Source: Plotosus lineatus
Taxonomy: Eukaryota > Chordata > Actinopteri > Siluriformes > Plotosidae
Reading direction: 5' to 3'
Assembly: GCA_024760905.1 (NCBI GenBank)
Contig: CM045729.1
Span: 248,001-312,000, forward strand
DNA length: 64,000 nucleotides
Positions 1-11,559 of this stretch are shown here, in pieces. The notes beneath the pieces were generated by a model, which was given only the letters and a program-made list of their open reading frames with translations, was not told the DNA's origin and ran no database searches. The translations under genes were made by a program, and so were the position numbers. Positions within the stretch are counted from its first letter, which is position 1. The number at the start of each line of letters is the position of its first letter.

Positions 1-1245
1 CTTGGGGCAGGCTGATACATCACTTCAGTCTTCTTGATGCTGACGATGAGGCCGAAGTTGTCACAGGCAGACGAGATTGCATCCATTTCCTGTTACATTT
101 CTTGCTCATTGATGGCACTGAGGGCACAGTCATCAGCAAAGAGCAGATCACGAATCAGTCTCTTTGACTTTAGTGACGGCCTGCAGACGTCGGAGGTTGA
201 ACAGCTTTCCGTCACACCTGTACTTGATGGGGATGCCTAGGGGAGTCTCCCTAAAGGCATCGGTCAGTATCGCCGAAAACATCAAACTGAACAGTGTAGG
301 GGCGAGGACACAGCCTTGTTTAACTCCATTTGATACATGAAACGGATCGGAGGCGTTTCCATCGTCAAGAACACGGGCCATCATTCCGTCGTGAAATTGT
401 CTGACAATCTTCACGAACCTGTCCGGGCAGCCAAACTTCGACATGATCTTCCACAGTCCCTCTCTGCTCACAGTGTCGAAGGCTTTTATTAGATCTACGA
501 AAGTGATATAGAGATCTTGACTTTGTTCCACACTTTTCTCCTGAATCTGACGGGCAGCAAAGATCATATCAATAGTCCCTCGACCTGCACGGAATCCGCA
601 TTGGCTCTCAGGGAGATGACCTTGCTCGAGATGTTTCAGGAGACAATTGAGGAGCACTCAGGCAAAGATCTTGCCGGCAATAGAGAGAAGTGATACCCCT
701 CTGTGGTTGTCACACGATCGCTTGTTTCCCATTCTTTTGTAGATGTGAACGATTGTGGCATCTTTAAAATATTGAGGGAGGGTCTCACTTTCCCAAAACG
801 TTTGAAATAGTGCTGTAAGTTTGTGTAGGAGACAAGGGCTGCCTGTCTTGAACACTTCAGCATGGATGGCATCAGTGCCAGGGGCTTTCCCAGTCGACAT
901 CTGCTTGATTGCCTTGGCAACCTCGTCCTCTGATGGAGTTTTGTCCAAGTCTGGGTTTATCTTCACCTGGGGAAGGCGTTGAACAGCTTCGTCATTGATG
1001 GACGACGGACGATTTAGAATGCTGTTGAAGTGTTCTGCCCATCTCTCTACGATCTTGTTTTTGTCGGTGATGAGTGTTTCTCCGTCCACACTGAGTAAAG
1101 GGGAACTGCCTGATGTTGGTGGTCTGAATACACACCTGAGTGAATCGTAGAAGCGTTTCATGTCGTGTCTATCAGCAAAGCCTTGAATCTCGTCGGCTTT
1201 GTTACTTAGCCATGTGTCTTGAATAGCGCGGAGATTTATCTGCAC
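1..1245 (-). pseudogene. LINE reverse transcriptase domain, broken and cut by window edge
   Basis: Minus-strand frames 658-1245 and 148-657 give consecutive RT blocks. They read a GTDAIHAE finger motif, a VHIYKRMGNKRSCDNHRGVSL-type motif in which the usual K-GD has changed, SQCGFRAGRGTIDMIF, ITFVDLIKAFDTV and GVKQGCVLAPTLF. The LFADD catalytic box is encoded near 124-144. An in-frame stop lies just downstream near 97, and the domain continues off position 1. It is a dead LINE RT. Confidence 0.8.
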
Positions 1246-1509
1246 TTACTGATGTAGGCGTCTTTCTTCAAGATCGAGTTGGGATCACTCTGGTGAGCTC
1301 TGAAGAATTGGTATTTTTCTTCCAGCAGGGCTCTGATTTTGACATCATTCTCATCAAACCAGTCCTGGTGGTTCCTTCATTCTCATCAAACCAGTCCTGG
1401 TGGTAGCTTGTCCGAGCACCTGGAGGGCAAGAGAATGAACAGATGTCTTCAGAGAGTCCCAGTCGTTTCCGGTAGCCTCAGTCAGCAGGTTTTGTAAATT
1501 TGCTACTAA

Positions 1510-2385
1510 TTATTCTTGAACGGAAGGAAGCTTGAGCTTGTTGATGTTGAGCTTCTTCACAACTGTCTGGCCTTGTGGTCTTCTCTTGGGCTGAATATGC
1601 AAATTGGTCTTAGAAATGATGAGACGATGGTCTGTCCAACAGTCAGCACCACACATTGCCTTAGTCACACGCACATCCCGCCTGTCCACACGCTCTGACA
1701 ATGACGTAGTCGATGAGATGCCAATGCTTAGATCGAGGGTGCATCCACGTTTTATTACAGGTTGGAAGGCGGAACATGGTGTTGGTGATGGCTAAGCCAT
1801 GGGTGGCGCACGTTCTGAGCAGGAAGAGACCATTACTGTTACATTTCCCTACTCCATGGGGTCCGAGGACTCCTTCCCAGGCCTGGTGGTCTTGACCTAC
1901 ACGAGTGTTAAAGTCACCAAGGAGTAGGAGCTCGTCCGCCTGTGGACCAGTGGAGATGAGGGCATCCAGTTCTTCATAGAACTCCTCCTTAGTATCTTCA
2001 GAGTTTGTCCTGGTGGGAGCGTAGGCGCTAATGAGGGTTGCGGATCTCCCCCTGTCCAGGGAGAACTTGAGTTTCATGAGGCGATCGTTGATGCCTTCTG
2101 GTATACAATCAAGTTTTCGTACATGATGGTCTTTAATCGCAAATCCGACACTAGCCTCACGTCGCTCTTCATTGTTGCGGCCGCTCCAAAAAAAGGTGTA
2201 GCCGCCTCCAATCTCACTGAGCTGGTCTTTGTCGGGAAAGCGTGTTTCGCTGAGGGCTGCGATGTCGACATTGTAGCAGGCGAGTTGTCTGGCTACGAGA
2301 GCCGTACGTCTTTCTGGTCTCCCTGACTTACAGGTGGTTGAGTCGAGAAGAGTTCTAACGTTCCATGACGCAAGGATGAGCTTGA
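1510..2385 (-). pseudogene. LINE endonuclease domain (APE/EEP superfamily), broken
   Basis: On the minus strand the frame opens near 2385 with a TWNVRTLL-like start typical of LINE AP-endonucleases. A catalytic-type SETRF motif follows near 2240, then ISAYAPTRT and [10 protein letters not shown] near 2040-1900, and an LIDYVIV segment near 1715. These are the usual EEP motifs in the usual order. A frame break near 2074 and another after 1661 show it cannot be translated intact. In a live element this domain nicks the target DNA. Confidence 0.8.
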
Positions 2386-2689
2386 ATATTTTCTTGGATA
2401 TTTTCTTGTGATTTCGACCGCAAGATGGGAACCCGCCAGCCGCAGTATGCTGGCCAGGTGGTTGTGGAACAGGCCATGTTTAGAGCACCTTTTCTAGCTC
2501 TGGCCTCAGACTATGGAGGCAGGCAGAGCTATCCTAAATAGGGCTGCCAGGTCGCTCAGGGGGCTGCCGAACTTCCCTGCTGTCCCGATCAGAGAAGAAC
2601 GACCATATGGCCTGATCCGCCTGTGTGCTAGCGGAGGGAAGGAGGCACCTTACTTTTCCTGTTGGTGGAAGATTTTTCCACCCCGTGGA

Positions 2690-3265
2690 AAAGGAGTGTG
2701 TACAGAAGAAGAGGTTAGCTAAGAAAAAATGGGACATAGAGAGGACCGAAGAGAGTAAACAGCAGTAAAGGGAGACACAGCGTAAGGCGAAGGTAGTGTC
2801 ATCAAAGTCCAAACAGAGGGCATATGATGACTTGTATGCTCGGTTGGAAAGTAAAGAGGGAGAAAATGATTTATACATGGTGGCACAGCAGAGAAATAGA
2901 GATGGGAAGGACGTGCAGCAAGTTAGAGTGATTAAGGGCAGAGTGGGAAACGTGTTGACTGATGACAGAAGTGTGCTGGGAAGATGGAAAGAGTCCTTTG
3001 AAGAGCTGATGAATGAGGAAAATGAGAGAGAAAAAAGAGTAGAAGAGGTGACCATTGAGGACCAGGAAGTAGCAAAGATTAGTAAGGCAGAAGTGAGGAG
3101 GGCATTGAAGAGGATGAAGAGTGGAAAGGCAGTTGGCCCTGATGACATACCGGTGGACGTATGGAAGTGTCTAGGAGAGGTAGCAGTAGATTTCCTGACA
3201 AGAACATTCAACAAGGTCTTAGAGAGTGAGAGGATGCCAGAGGAATGGAGAAGTGTGATGGTGTA
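2690..3265 (+). mobile_element. RTE-clade LINE fragment (linker to RT N-terminus)
   Basis: This is a plus-strand fragment of the dominant RTE-clade family of the window. Frame 2796-3266 encodes the endonuclease-RT linker (SVLGRWKESFEELMNEENE) and the first RT block (KSGKAVGPDDIPVDVW). It stops abruptly after EEWRS at about 3265, where a second RTE piece starts again inside the endonuclease domain. The order RT-start then endonuclease-end is not collinear, so this is a junction of two copies or a rearranged tandem. Confidence 0.85.
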
Positions 3266-5084
3266 AGCATAGGGTGACTTATAAAAGCGGAGGTAGGAGC
3301 ACACAGGTAGACTACATCTTGTGTAGGCGATGTAATGTGAAGGAAGTCAGTGACTGCAAAGTAGTAGTGGCCAAGATAGTGTTGCCAAACAGCATAGAAA
3401 GGTGGTGTGGAAGGACAGTAGATAAGGGCACTTGGTGGTGGAGGAGTGCGTACAAAGGAAGAGGTTAGCTATAAAGTGGGACATAGAGCGGACCGAAGAG
3501 AGTAAACAGAGGTACAGGGATACACAGCGTAAGGCGAAGGTAGCCATTTCAAACGCCAAACAGAGGGCGTATGATGACTTGTAAGCTGGGCTGGACAGTA
3601 AGGAGGGAGAAAATTATTTATACATGTTGACACAGCAGAGAAATAGAGATGGGAAGGATGTGCAGCAAGTTAGAGTGATTAAGCACAGAGTGGGAAATGC
3701 AGTGACTGATGACAGAAGTGTGCTGGGAAGATGGAAAGAGTACTTTGAAAAGCTGATGAATGAGGAAAATGAGGATGGAGGAGAAGTGTTCTCATGCCCA
3801 TTTTTAAGAACAAGGGAGACGTGCAGATTTGTGGCAACTACAGAGGGATAAAGTTGATGAGCCATACGATGAAGTTATGGGAAAGAATAGTGGAAGCTTG
3901 ACTAAGGGCAGAGGTCAGCATTTGTGAACAACAGTTTGGTTTCATGCCAAGAAAGAGCACCACAGATGCAGTGTTTGCCTTGAGGATGCTAATAGAGAAG
4001 TACAGAGAAGTCAGACGGAGCTGCATTGTGCCTTTGTGGACCTGGAGAAAGCATATGACAGGGTGCCGAGAGAGGAACTGTGGTATTTTATGAGGAAGTC
4101 TGGAGAGGCAGAGAAGTATGTTCGAGTGGTGCAGGACATGTAGAAGAGATGTAAGATAGTGGTGAGGTATGCTGTTGGTGTGACAGAAGAGTTCAAGGTG
4201 GAGGTGGGTCTGCATCAAGGATCAGCTCTGAGCCCCTTCTTGTTTGCTATGGTGATGGACAGGCTGACAGACGAGATTAGACAAGAATCTCCATGGACTA
4301 TGATGTTTGCAGATGACATTGTGATCTGCAGTGAGAGCAGAGAACAAGTGCAGGAAAATCTAGAGAGGTGGAGGTATGCCCTGGAAAGAAGGGGAATGAA
4401 GGTTAGCCTCAGTAAAACAGAATACATGTATGTGAATGACAAGGACCCAAGAGGAACGGTGAGGTTACAGGGAGAAGAGGTGGAGGATTTTAAGTACTTA
4501 GGGTCAACAATCCAGAGAAGTGGAGAGTGTGGAAAAGAGGTGAAGAAGCGTGTGCAGGCAGGTTAAAATGGTTGGAGAAAAGTGTCTGGAGTGATGTGTG
4601 ATAGGAGGGTATCGGCAAGAATGAAAGGAAAAGTATACAAGACGGTGGTAAGGCCAGCAATGTTGTATGGTTTAGAAACAGTGGCCCTGGGGAAGAGACA
4701 GGAGGCAGAGCAGGAGGTAGCAGAGATGAAAATGTTGAGCTTCTCATTGGGAGTAACAAGGATGGATAGGATCAGGAATGAGTACATCAGAGGGACAGCA
4801 CATGTAAGACCTTCTGGAGACAAAGTCAGAGAAGCTAGATTGAGATGGTTTGGACATGTACAGAGGAGGGATAGTGAGTATATTGGTAGTAGGATGCTGA
4901 GGTTGGAACTACCAGGCAGAAGGCCTAGAGGAAGACCAAAGAGCCGATTCATGGATGTAGTGAAGCAGGACATGAAGGTAGCTGGTATAAGAGAAGAAGA
5001 TGCAAAGGATAGGGTGAGATGGAGGCAGATGATTCGTTGTGGCGACCCCTGAATGGAAAAGCCGAAAGGAAAAGAAGAAAGAAG
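3266..5084 (+). mobile_element. RTE-clade LINE, internally deleted copy
   Basis: It begins in the endonuclease C-terminus (STQVDYILCRRCNVKEVSD near 3298), then skips to the linker (near 3425) and skips again near 3772 into the RT. Stop codons at about 3582, 3898 and 4141 break the frame. From 4159 the RT palm with MMFADDIVICSES is readable to 4566. The C-terminal part (4582-5052) ends in the family's RWRQMIRCGDP terminus followed by the short GCCGAAAGGAAAAGAAG tail. Its first 570 bp and both deletions match the copy at 23938-25835. Confidence 0.88.
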
Positions 5085-5515
5085 AGAAGGCTTTCAAGTG
5101 TATCCCTCAGGCTTTCTTGTGGGGTGTGCTTCAGAAGTAGGACATACTGAAACGATTGCTACAGACCATTAGGTCTCTGTACCACCAGAGCCAGCGCTTT
5201 GTCCACATTGGTAAAAACAGGTCGACTTTGTTTCCAGTGATGGTTGGAATCCACTAAGGCTGTCCTCCTTCACTGATTCGGTTAATAATTTTATGCACAG
5301 AATTTCGAGACCCAACCGAGGCATTGGTGGGTTTTGGTTTGGTAGCCATTGGATTTCGTCTCTGCTTTTAGCAGATGTAGTTGTTCTTTTGGCTTCATGA
5401 CGGCCCATCGTGGTGAAGAAGGAGCTGAGCTGGAATGCAAAGCTCTCAATTTACCAGTCGATCTGCATTCCAACCTCACCTATGGTCACAAGCTTTGGGT
5501 TCCTTCTTCAGCATG
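5085..5515 (+). mobile_element. Rex3 (RTE clade) fragment, RT palm region
   Basis: This is a short Rex3-like piece starting immediately after the RTE tail. It reads KAF-x-IPQ-x-LWGVLQ, then RSLYHQSQ, VGIH-stop-GCP and FWFGSHWISSLL, followed by LADVVVLLAS in place of the LFADD box. It then jumps to a KKELSWNAKLSIYQS segment. Stops and the altered catalytic box show a dead fragment. Compare the much better copy at 56305-58997. Confidence 0.75.
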
Positions 5516-5574
5516 ACAAACCAATACGAGCTCCGCCGTCTGACCACTGATTAGGCATAAGATGATGATTGAGA

Positions 5575-5584
5575 TGCGCGCGCG

Positions 5585-5669
<85 letters not shown>
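5575..5669. repeat. (CG)n(CA)n microsatellite
   Basis: About eight CG dinucleotides run directly into about 39 CA dinucleotides, an uninterrupted compound dinucleotide array of roughly 95 bp. Confidence 0.98.
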
Positions 5670-5672
<3 letters not shown>

Positions 5673-6420
5673 CAGCCAGATTTATTGTACATTCCCATAC
5701 CAACATAATAAAATACATCTTTGAAGGTCAGAGTGCAAAGCTGATGCAATAGCCGTGTTGATGTCCGATATTTTGTGTTCAACAGTGTGACAGGACAGTT
5801 GGACGTCGGATACAACTCGTTTTAGTTGGTTGTTTTCAGGAGACAAAATTTCAACATCACTGAGGGATTTTATTATGAACTCTTCTTCACTCTATGGCGT
5901 AAGCCAGTTGATACGATGCAAGTTTTACGGTCTCTGAGGTCTAAGGTCCCACCCCTCGTTTTGTTACTGTTATGAAGCATAGTAAGTACACAAAGTTTGA
6001 TAGAAATAATCGTATATTTACTGGTAGCTCAATTGGCTGGAATAATTTCAGAGTAACTACATGTATTCCACAATCGGTCATTGCCTGCATGTTAAACACC
6101 ATATTATACATTGAAATAGAATTTTATTTAATTTAACCATTTCTTTATATTACATTGTGTGCTTTCTTTTATTGAAGTCAATATTCTTGCTTAGATCCGT
6201 TTTGTCGCTTGCCATCATTAATTAAACAACCACTGTGACAATGTAAACACATCATGGTTTAATACAGTGTTTATTTATTAGACACATAGCATAGCACTGA
6301 TTTAGTGATAATAGGGTAAGTGACTAAGTGATGTCATTTAACTTATAATTACATTGTCATATTTAGAAAGCAGAATAACAATTGTTGTCTGGCCAATTGT
6401 AATAGGTGTCATAGAAGGAC
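5670..6420. other. Unassigned AT-rich intronic sequence
   Basis: This lies in glb1 intron 4. I see no exon with splice sites, no RNA gene and no recognisable transposon domain here. Confidence 0.5.
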
Positions 6421-7587
6421 TATGGGAAGAAGATGGAGGAGAAGCTGGCTCAGAACAACGTGCGGGACGTCTGGAGAGGACTAAAGACCATGTCTGGATT
6501 TGGGCAGAGTGTCAGAGGGACAGCTGATGGTGACCAGCGCTGGGCGGATGAACTAAACTGCTACTTCAACAGGTTTGATTCTCCCCTCCCCTCTGCCCCC
6601 TCCCGTTCCCCTCCCTCTTCACACGTCTCCAGACCAGCTGACACCTCCCCCTCCCCAGGCCAACTTCACTTGACTGCTACAGCCCGACAGACACATCCCC
6701 TCCCTCTGCAGCCCACCCCAGCCCCCTCTCCCTCACATCAGACCAGGTGAGGAGACAGCTGAGGCGACTAAATCAGAGGAAATCTGAAGGACCTGATGGC
6801 ATCAGTCCCAGGCTGCTGAGGACCTGCGCAGACCAGCTCTGTGTGGTACTATGCTACCTGTACAACCTGAGCCTCAGCCTGGAGAAGGTTCCAGTCCTAT
6901 GGAAGACCTCCTGTGTGGTTCCGGTTCCCAAAACAGCACAAGCGAAGGAACCAGCCCACTACAGACCTGTCGCCCTGACCTCCCACCTCATTAAGACCAT
7001 GGAAAGGCTCCTCCTTGAACACCTCCGCTCTATGGTGAGCCCCACCCTAGACCCGCTGCAGTTTGCCTACAGGCCCAACATCGGAGTCGAAGACGCCGTC
7101 ATCTACCTTCTGCAGCGGGCACTCACCCACCTGGAGATCGCCGGCAGCGCTGTGAGGGTCATGTTCTTTGACTTCTCCAGCGCCTTCAACACCATCAGGC
7201 CAGCGCGCCTGCGGGAAGCTGGAGGGCGTGGGAGTGGACGGGCATCTTGCTGCCTGGCTTATTGACTACCTTACTAACCGTCCACAGTACGTGCGGCTGC
7301 GCGGCTGTAAGTCAAAGGTGGTAGTCTGTAGCACGGGGGCACCGCAGGGCACCGTCCTCTCACCCTTCCTTTTTAACATCTATACCTCGGACTTCAGATA
7401 TAACACAAACAGCTGCCACCTCCAGAAGTTCTCGGACGACTCCGCCATCGTGGGCCGTGTGTCAGAGGGGAACGAGCTGGAGTACCAGTCGGTCATCGTT
7501 GACTTCGTGGACTGGTGTGAGCGCAACCACCTGTGCTTGAACACTAGGAAGACGAAGGAGATGGTGGTCGACTTCAGGATAAGCACT

Positions 7588-7618
<31 letters not shown>

Positions 7619-8500
7619 TTACTAGTGAACATCCAGGGACAGGACATTGAGACAGTGAACAGTTTCAAGTACCTGGGTGTTCACCTTAACAATAAACTGG
7701 ACTGGTCCCACAACACCAACGCCCTGTACAAGAAGGGCCAGAGTCGCCTCCACCTTCTGAGGAGACTCAGGTCCTTCGGCATATGCAGACCTCTGCTCAG
7801 GACATTTTATGACTCTGTGGTAGCCTCTGCAATCCTCTACGCTGCCATCTGCTGGGCCCCGGGCAGCACAGAGCGGGACAGGAAGAGACTGAACAAGCTG
7901 GTCAGGAGGGCCAGCTCTGTCCTCGGCTGCCCACTGGACTCTGTGGAGGAGGTGAGTGAGAGGAGGATGGTAGCAAAGCTCACATCCATCCTGTTCAACA
8001 GCTGTCACCCACTGCACCAGACTGTTGAGGAGCTGAGCAGCTCCTTCAGTGGACGACTGAGGCATCCTCAGTGCAGGAAGGAGCGCTACCGCAGGTCGTT
8101 CATTCCCACCGCTGTCAGACTGTACAACGCCACTTTGTAACTGTCTGTGAAAATACCGGTTATGTGCAATAAAAACCCCGCACACTTTAATCAACCACAT
8201 CTACCCCACTGACTGTGAACCATATCAACCCATCTACTCTGCACTCAGATACATTACACTTTAATATAGGCCAGTCTATAAAGTTGCTCCATTCTTTTCT
8301 TTTATTGTTTAGTAATTTATACTATTTATGTATCTATTTATTTATTTACTTATATAATATATATGTATGTGTGTATGTTTGTACTTGTATCTATTTTTGC
8401 ACCCCCTACTGATAGTACCTCAAGAGCCTGTAACAGTGAATTTCTCCATTGTGAGATTAATAAAGCTGTATCTTATCTTATCTTATCTTATAGAAGGGCT
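6421..8500 (+). mobile_element. Rex1-like LINE (CR1/L2 group), 5' truncated
   Basis: The plus-strand RT region starts with KKMEEKLAQNN and DVWRGLKTMSGFG near 6430, then KSEGPDGISPRLL, YRPVALTSHLIKTMERL and FFDFSSAFNTI near 7170. A frameshift follows near 7210. The next frame reads APQGTVLSPFLFNIYTSDF and a KFSDDSAIVG catalytic block near 7430. The nucleotides coding FSSAFNT match the published Rex1 RT primer region as I remember it. A (AC)n tract at 7589-7618 sits inside the coding frame and shifts it. The C-terminal part runs to 8140, followed by a 3' UTR and a (CTTAT)n tail near 8470-8490. Confidence 0.85.
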
Positions 8501-8504
8501 AGAA

Positions 8505-8775
8505 GATTCTATGATGCCAGGAACATTCAGCCGGACCCAAAAATGCAGGAGACAGAGTGTGATGAAAACGGATGAGCTTTATTGTTGACAGGGAAGGCAG
8601 TAGAGCACGGGGAAATCGTAGTCACTGTTAGAGATGCAAAGAAAACGGAAATCATCCAGTGAAGCGGGAACTGGTGGAACACAGAGCTGAGAGCCAGAGA
8701 GATCACGGGGAAGAGGGTTAATCTTCTAGCACCGGGAGCGCTGCTAGTCTTTCTAGCCTGTGATTAAGTGGAATC

Positions 8776-8827
<52 letters not shown>

Positions 8828-8867
8828 AGCGATCCACCTGCATGTGACAGCCACGCCCCTCTCCAGC

Positions 8868-8925
<58 letters not shown>

Positions 8926-8965
8926 GCCAAAACCATAGTCTCTCACAACACAGACCATAACACAC
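8505..8965. repeat. Dispersed repeat unit, copy 1, with (GT)n and (GA)n arrays
   Basis: It shares several blocks with 11885-12295, including AGAGCCAGAGAGATCACGGG, ATCTTCTAGCACC and CTCACAACACAGACCATAAC. It holds (GT)n at 8779-8825 and (GA)n at 8874-8923. I do not recognise the family and see no coding capacity. It is one of two direct copies flanking glb1 exon 4. Confidence 0.7.
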
Positions 8966-8995
8966 TATAATAAAAATTACAGTACACTTAAAGCA

Positions 8996-9415
8996 TCACA
9001 ATAAAGATAAGAATTTTAACATTTGTGGTGGTGAGCAGTTGGCATATGTAAATGTTAGAGAGGGAAAGAGGAGGAGGATCCCCTTCCATAAAGGCTTCAG
9101 GTGAATCAGCCAAAGGTTTTTTTTTTCTCTTGCTACTTGCTTTGGCATGGATGACTCTTCTTCAGGATGTCCCTTTCTTTTCTTGAAGAACATTTCTAAT
9201 CTGGCTTGTTTCTGCCTTCTTTTCAAAACCTTCTGGAAGTAGCTCATGACCTCATCGTTAAAGGTGTTAACAGCAATACATAGAATCAACAACTTCCAAA
9301 TTTCCCCAGAACAATGTTAGCTTTATCAGGGTGATACATAGTATCAACAACTTCTGGACTTTGTGAAAGCATGCATTTCTCCTCCTTCTCGGTCTCGTTT
9401 TTTTTCGTGCTTTTT
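8996..9415 (-). mobile_element. pogo/Tigger-like transposase C-terminus remnant
   Basis: Minus-strand frame 8996-9292 reads FNDEVMSYFQKVLKRRQKQ followed by an LEMFFKKRKG segment. This resembles the lysine-rich end of Tigger/jerky-type transposases. The same stretch occurs in the opposite orientation at 11560-11880. No catalytic domain remains. The family call is by resemblance only. Confidence 0.5.
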
Positions 9416-9467
9416 TAGCGCTCGACTTCCCAGACAAAAAAATCTCGGACTTTATATATATATATAT

Positions 9468-9552
9468 ACAGACTCTCCCCGACTTATGTTTTTAATTGGT
9501 TCCAGACAGCCGAACGTAAGTTGATAAGTGAACGTAAGTTGTTACAGTGTGT

Positions 9553-9594
<42 letters not shown>

Positions 9595-9893
9595 ACTGCG
9601 TTAATAAAAAATGTTTAATAATGGTTTAATAAATAAATATGGTAATAAAATGGTTTAATATGTTAATAAAATGTTTAAGTGGTTTAATAGATAAGTTTCT
9701 TCTACTTTTAACACACATTTCTTGCATATTTCATACAAAATTGCTGTACTTTAATAATTTTTATAGGGTTTATGGGGTAGTCTTGGGAGCTTTGGAACGA
9801 ATCAGGCGTTTTAAATATAAAATGCACCTCTACTTACGAAACCGCCGCTTTAAGAAAAAGGTGCTGGAACAGATTAATTTCTAAGTAGGGGGC
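9468..9893. mobile_element. Candidate pogo-like MITE between TA repeats
   Basis: The ends look like imperfect inverted termini: CTCCCCGACTTATG at the left and CTAAGTAGGGGGCTGACT at the right. Both abut (TA)n, as expected for TA-targeting elements. The interior is AT-rich and non-coding, with a (GT)n near 9555-9590. It resembles the better-defined MITEs at 29707-30828 and 42866-43471. Confidence 0.45.
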
Positions 9894-9896
9894 TGA

Positions 9897-9904
<8 letters not shown>

Positions 9905-9981
<77 letters not shown>
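9905..9981. repeat. (TA)n then (GA)n microsatellites
   Basis: (TA)n at about 9905-9935 is followed by (GA)n at about 9938-9981. Confidence 0.97.
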
Positions 9982-9984
<3 letters not shown>

Positions 9985-10012
9985 TTCTGAGTAGATCGTT
10001 CCGTAAGAGAGT
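9982..10012 (-). repeat. Possible tail fragment of the hammerhead inverted-repeat family
   Basis: TTTTCTGAGTAGATC plus the following bases match, with several differences, the unique tail of the inverted-repeat elements at 29386-29443 and 49009-49069. It too lies beside a (TA)/(GA) array. Only the tail remains. Confidence 0.4.
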
Positions 10013-10147
10013 TATATAGTAACAAATTGATACAATCATATAATTAATATACTTAAGGGGGTGTGTTGCATAATAATGGTTTTTCCTGTGTTGGGCATGA
10101 AGTTAAGAGTTCGTTTCCTTCATTAATGAATACTGAGGAAAGATACG

Positions 10148-10197
<50 letters not shown>

Positions 10198-10531
10198 CAC
10201 ACATAAAATGTGTGTGTGTAGATATATATATTCCAGTATTCCAGTTGGTGTCTGGCAAAAAAGGAGCATGTAATATGGTTTTAGATTTTTATGTTAAATT
10301 TAACATTAGATGACCATTTAAGAAGTTTATGGAATATTACACATACTTTTGTAACCTGGGGACGATTGAACTACCAGTAAAAATTATTATAATACATCCA
10401 AAGTGAACACATTTACAGGGTGGGACAATAAAAATTAGAAACTTTATTTTTTTGTGGCACCCTAATATATATAGCCATATATATGTAAATATTATATAAC
10501 TAATATGTAAAAGCTGGATGCTAACACATAC
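10013..10531. other. Unassigned intron 4 sequence with (GT)n
   Basis: This is AT-rich sequence with a TA/GT microsatellite at about 10151-10196. I see nothing else recognisable up to the exon 4 donor site. Confidence 0.5.
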
Positions 10532-10592
10532 CTGAATCTGCAGATCGTAGGATTATATTGGGGTTGTGAAGCAGCCATGCAGGGAGACCACC
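10532..10592 (-). CDS. glb1: Beta-galactosidase exon 4
   Basis: This is a 61-bp minus-strand exon with a TTCAG acceptor just upstream (10593 onward) and a GTATGT donor at 10531-10526. It encodes GGLPAWLLHNPNIILRSADS plus one base of the next codon, which lines up with the N-terminal catalytic barrel of lysosomal beta-galactosidase (GH35). The size equals human GLB1 exon 4 as I know it (61 bp). It starts in phase 0 and ends in phase 1. GLB1 hydrolyses terminal beta-galactose from GM1 ganglioside and keratan sulfate in lysosomes. The acid/base and nucleophile glutamates lie in later exons beyond the left edge. Confidence 0.93.
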
Positions 10593-10640
10593 CTGAACAC
10601 ACAACATACACACACACACACACACACACCTTTATTGACA
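10593..10640 (-). promoter_or_regulatory. glb1 exon 4 splice acceptor with (TG)n tract
   Basis: Read on the minus strand, the intron 4-side of exon 4 ends in a (TG)12-13 run, then TATGTTGTGTGTTCAG. UG repeats therefore replace a normal polypyrimidine tract about 14 nt before the AG. UG repeats next to a 3' splice site are known TDP-43 binding sites, as at CFTR exon 9. Any regulatory effect here is inference. Confidence 0.7.
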
Positions 10641-10934
10641 GACTAAAATTGTCCATCAGAAAGACAAACAAGACACTTTAGGGAAAAAAGGAGTAAATTA
10701 AACCAATACTGAAACGTTTCATAAAAGATAGTTGTTGGGATTTCTTTTCGTTGTCTAGTTCTTTCTCTCACTTGAAAAGGGTTTTCAATAGTTATACGAA
10801 TGTTCGTCGTATTGTTCCACACCAACACAAGGATTTATCAGCAGCATAATAATAGAGTTTGGAGTCTACAAACGTAAATTTCCTAAATAAGGCCTGAAAA
10901 TGATTGATTCCTGCATTACAAAACAATACACTAG

Positions 10935-11345
10935 CAGTACACCAAAGCCTCGGAATCCAAACGCTCTACAGACCGAACAAATGGGAATCCGAACAAAAAA
11001 AGTCGTGACTTTTATCGTCCCATAACCAAATAAAAACCGAAAGTCAAACTCGAGAAACGGACGAGAAAAAACGAGACTGAGAGGGAGGAAAAGTTCGCGA
11101 CTTCTGGAAGTCCAGAAGTTGTTGATACTATGTATGCTCTGTAGAAGTCCGAAAGTTGTGGATACTATGTAAGGTTTGTTTGGGCTTTTACACCCAAGCT
11201 TAGTGGCTCATCGGACCGGTGCTTTCTGTATCACCCTAATAAAGCTGTCTTGGGGAAGTCCTGAAGTTGTTGATACTATGTATCACCCTAAAAGCTATCT
11301 TGGGGAAGTCTGGAAGTTGTTCAGACAGTACTATCGCTAAAGCTA
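10935..11345. repeat. Degenerate pogo/Tigger-like end and short repeats
   Basis: Near 10950-11040 the phrase CCGAACAAATGGGAATCCGA recurs with changes near 12425-12460, in the style of pogo-like termini. From 11100 to 11330 the motif AGTTGTTGATACTATGTA recurs three times with changes. No frame is open. Confidence 0.4.
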
Positions 11346-11559
11346 GCGCTAAAGCACTAACCCTATCTAATCATTAACGCCATATACCACCTCCCACGAC
11401 AAATACAATTTAGCCCAACGAACAGAAAACCCACAGATCGGCTTATAGAAATAACCGCCTAAACGAAGCTCAAGAGGATGCATACTAAGGCGCTAAAGCT
11501 AAGCTAAAGCGTGAGCAGCGCTGTGAATATCTTTAACTCGGCAGTCATAAGCCACTTCC

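Larger units (their letters stand above)
1..2690 (-). mobile_element. APE-type non-LTR retrotransposon, I/Nimb-like (clade tentative), degenerate
   Basis: This is a minus-strand LINE whose 5' leader lies near 2400-2690 and whose 3' part runs off the left edge. An AP-endonuclease-like domain and then a reverse transcriptase domain can be read in broken frames. The reading frame is interrupted by stops and frameshifts. A direct duplication of about 30 bp near 1341-1402 (two copies of a segment holding TCTCATCAAACCAGTCCTGG) disrupts the endonuclease-RT linker. The RT motifs resemble the second copy at 22245-23937. The clade assignment is a guess from motif style. It lies in glb1 intron 4 in the same orientation as that gene. 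Confidence 0.8.
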
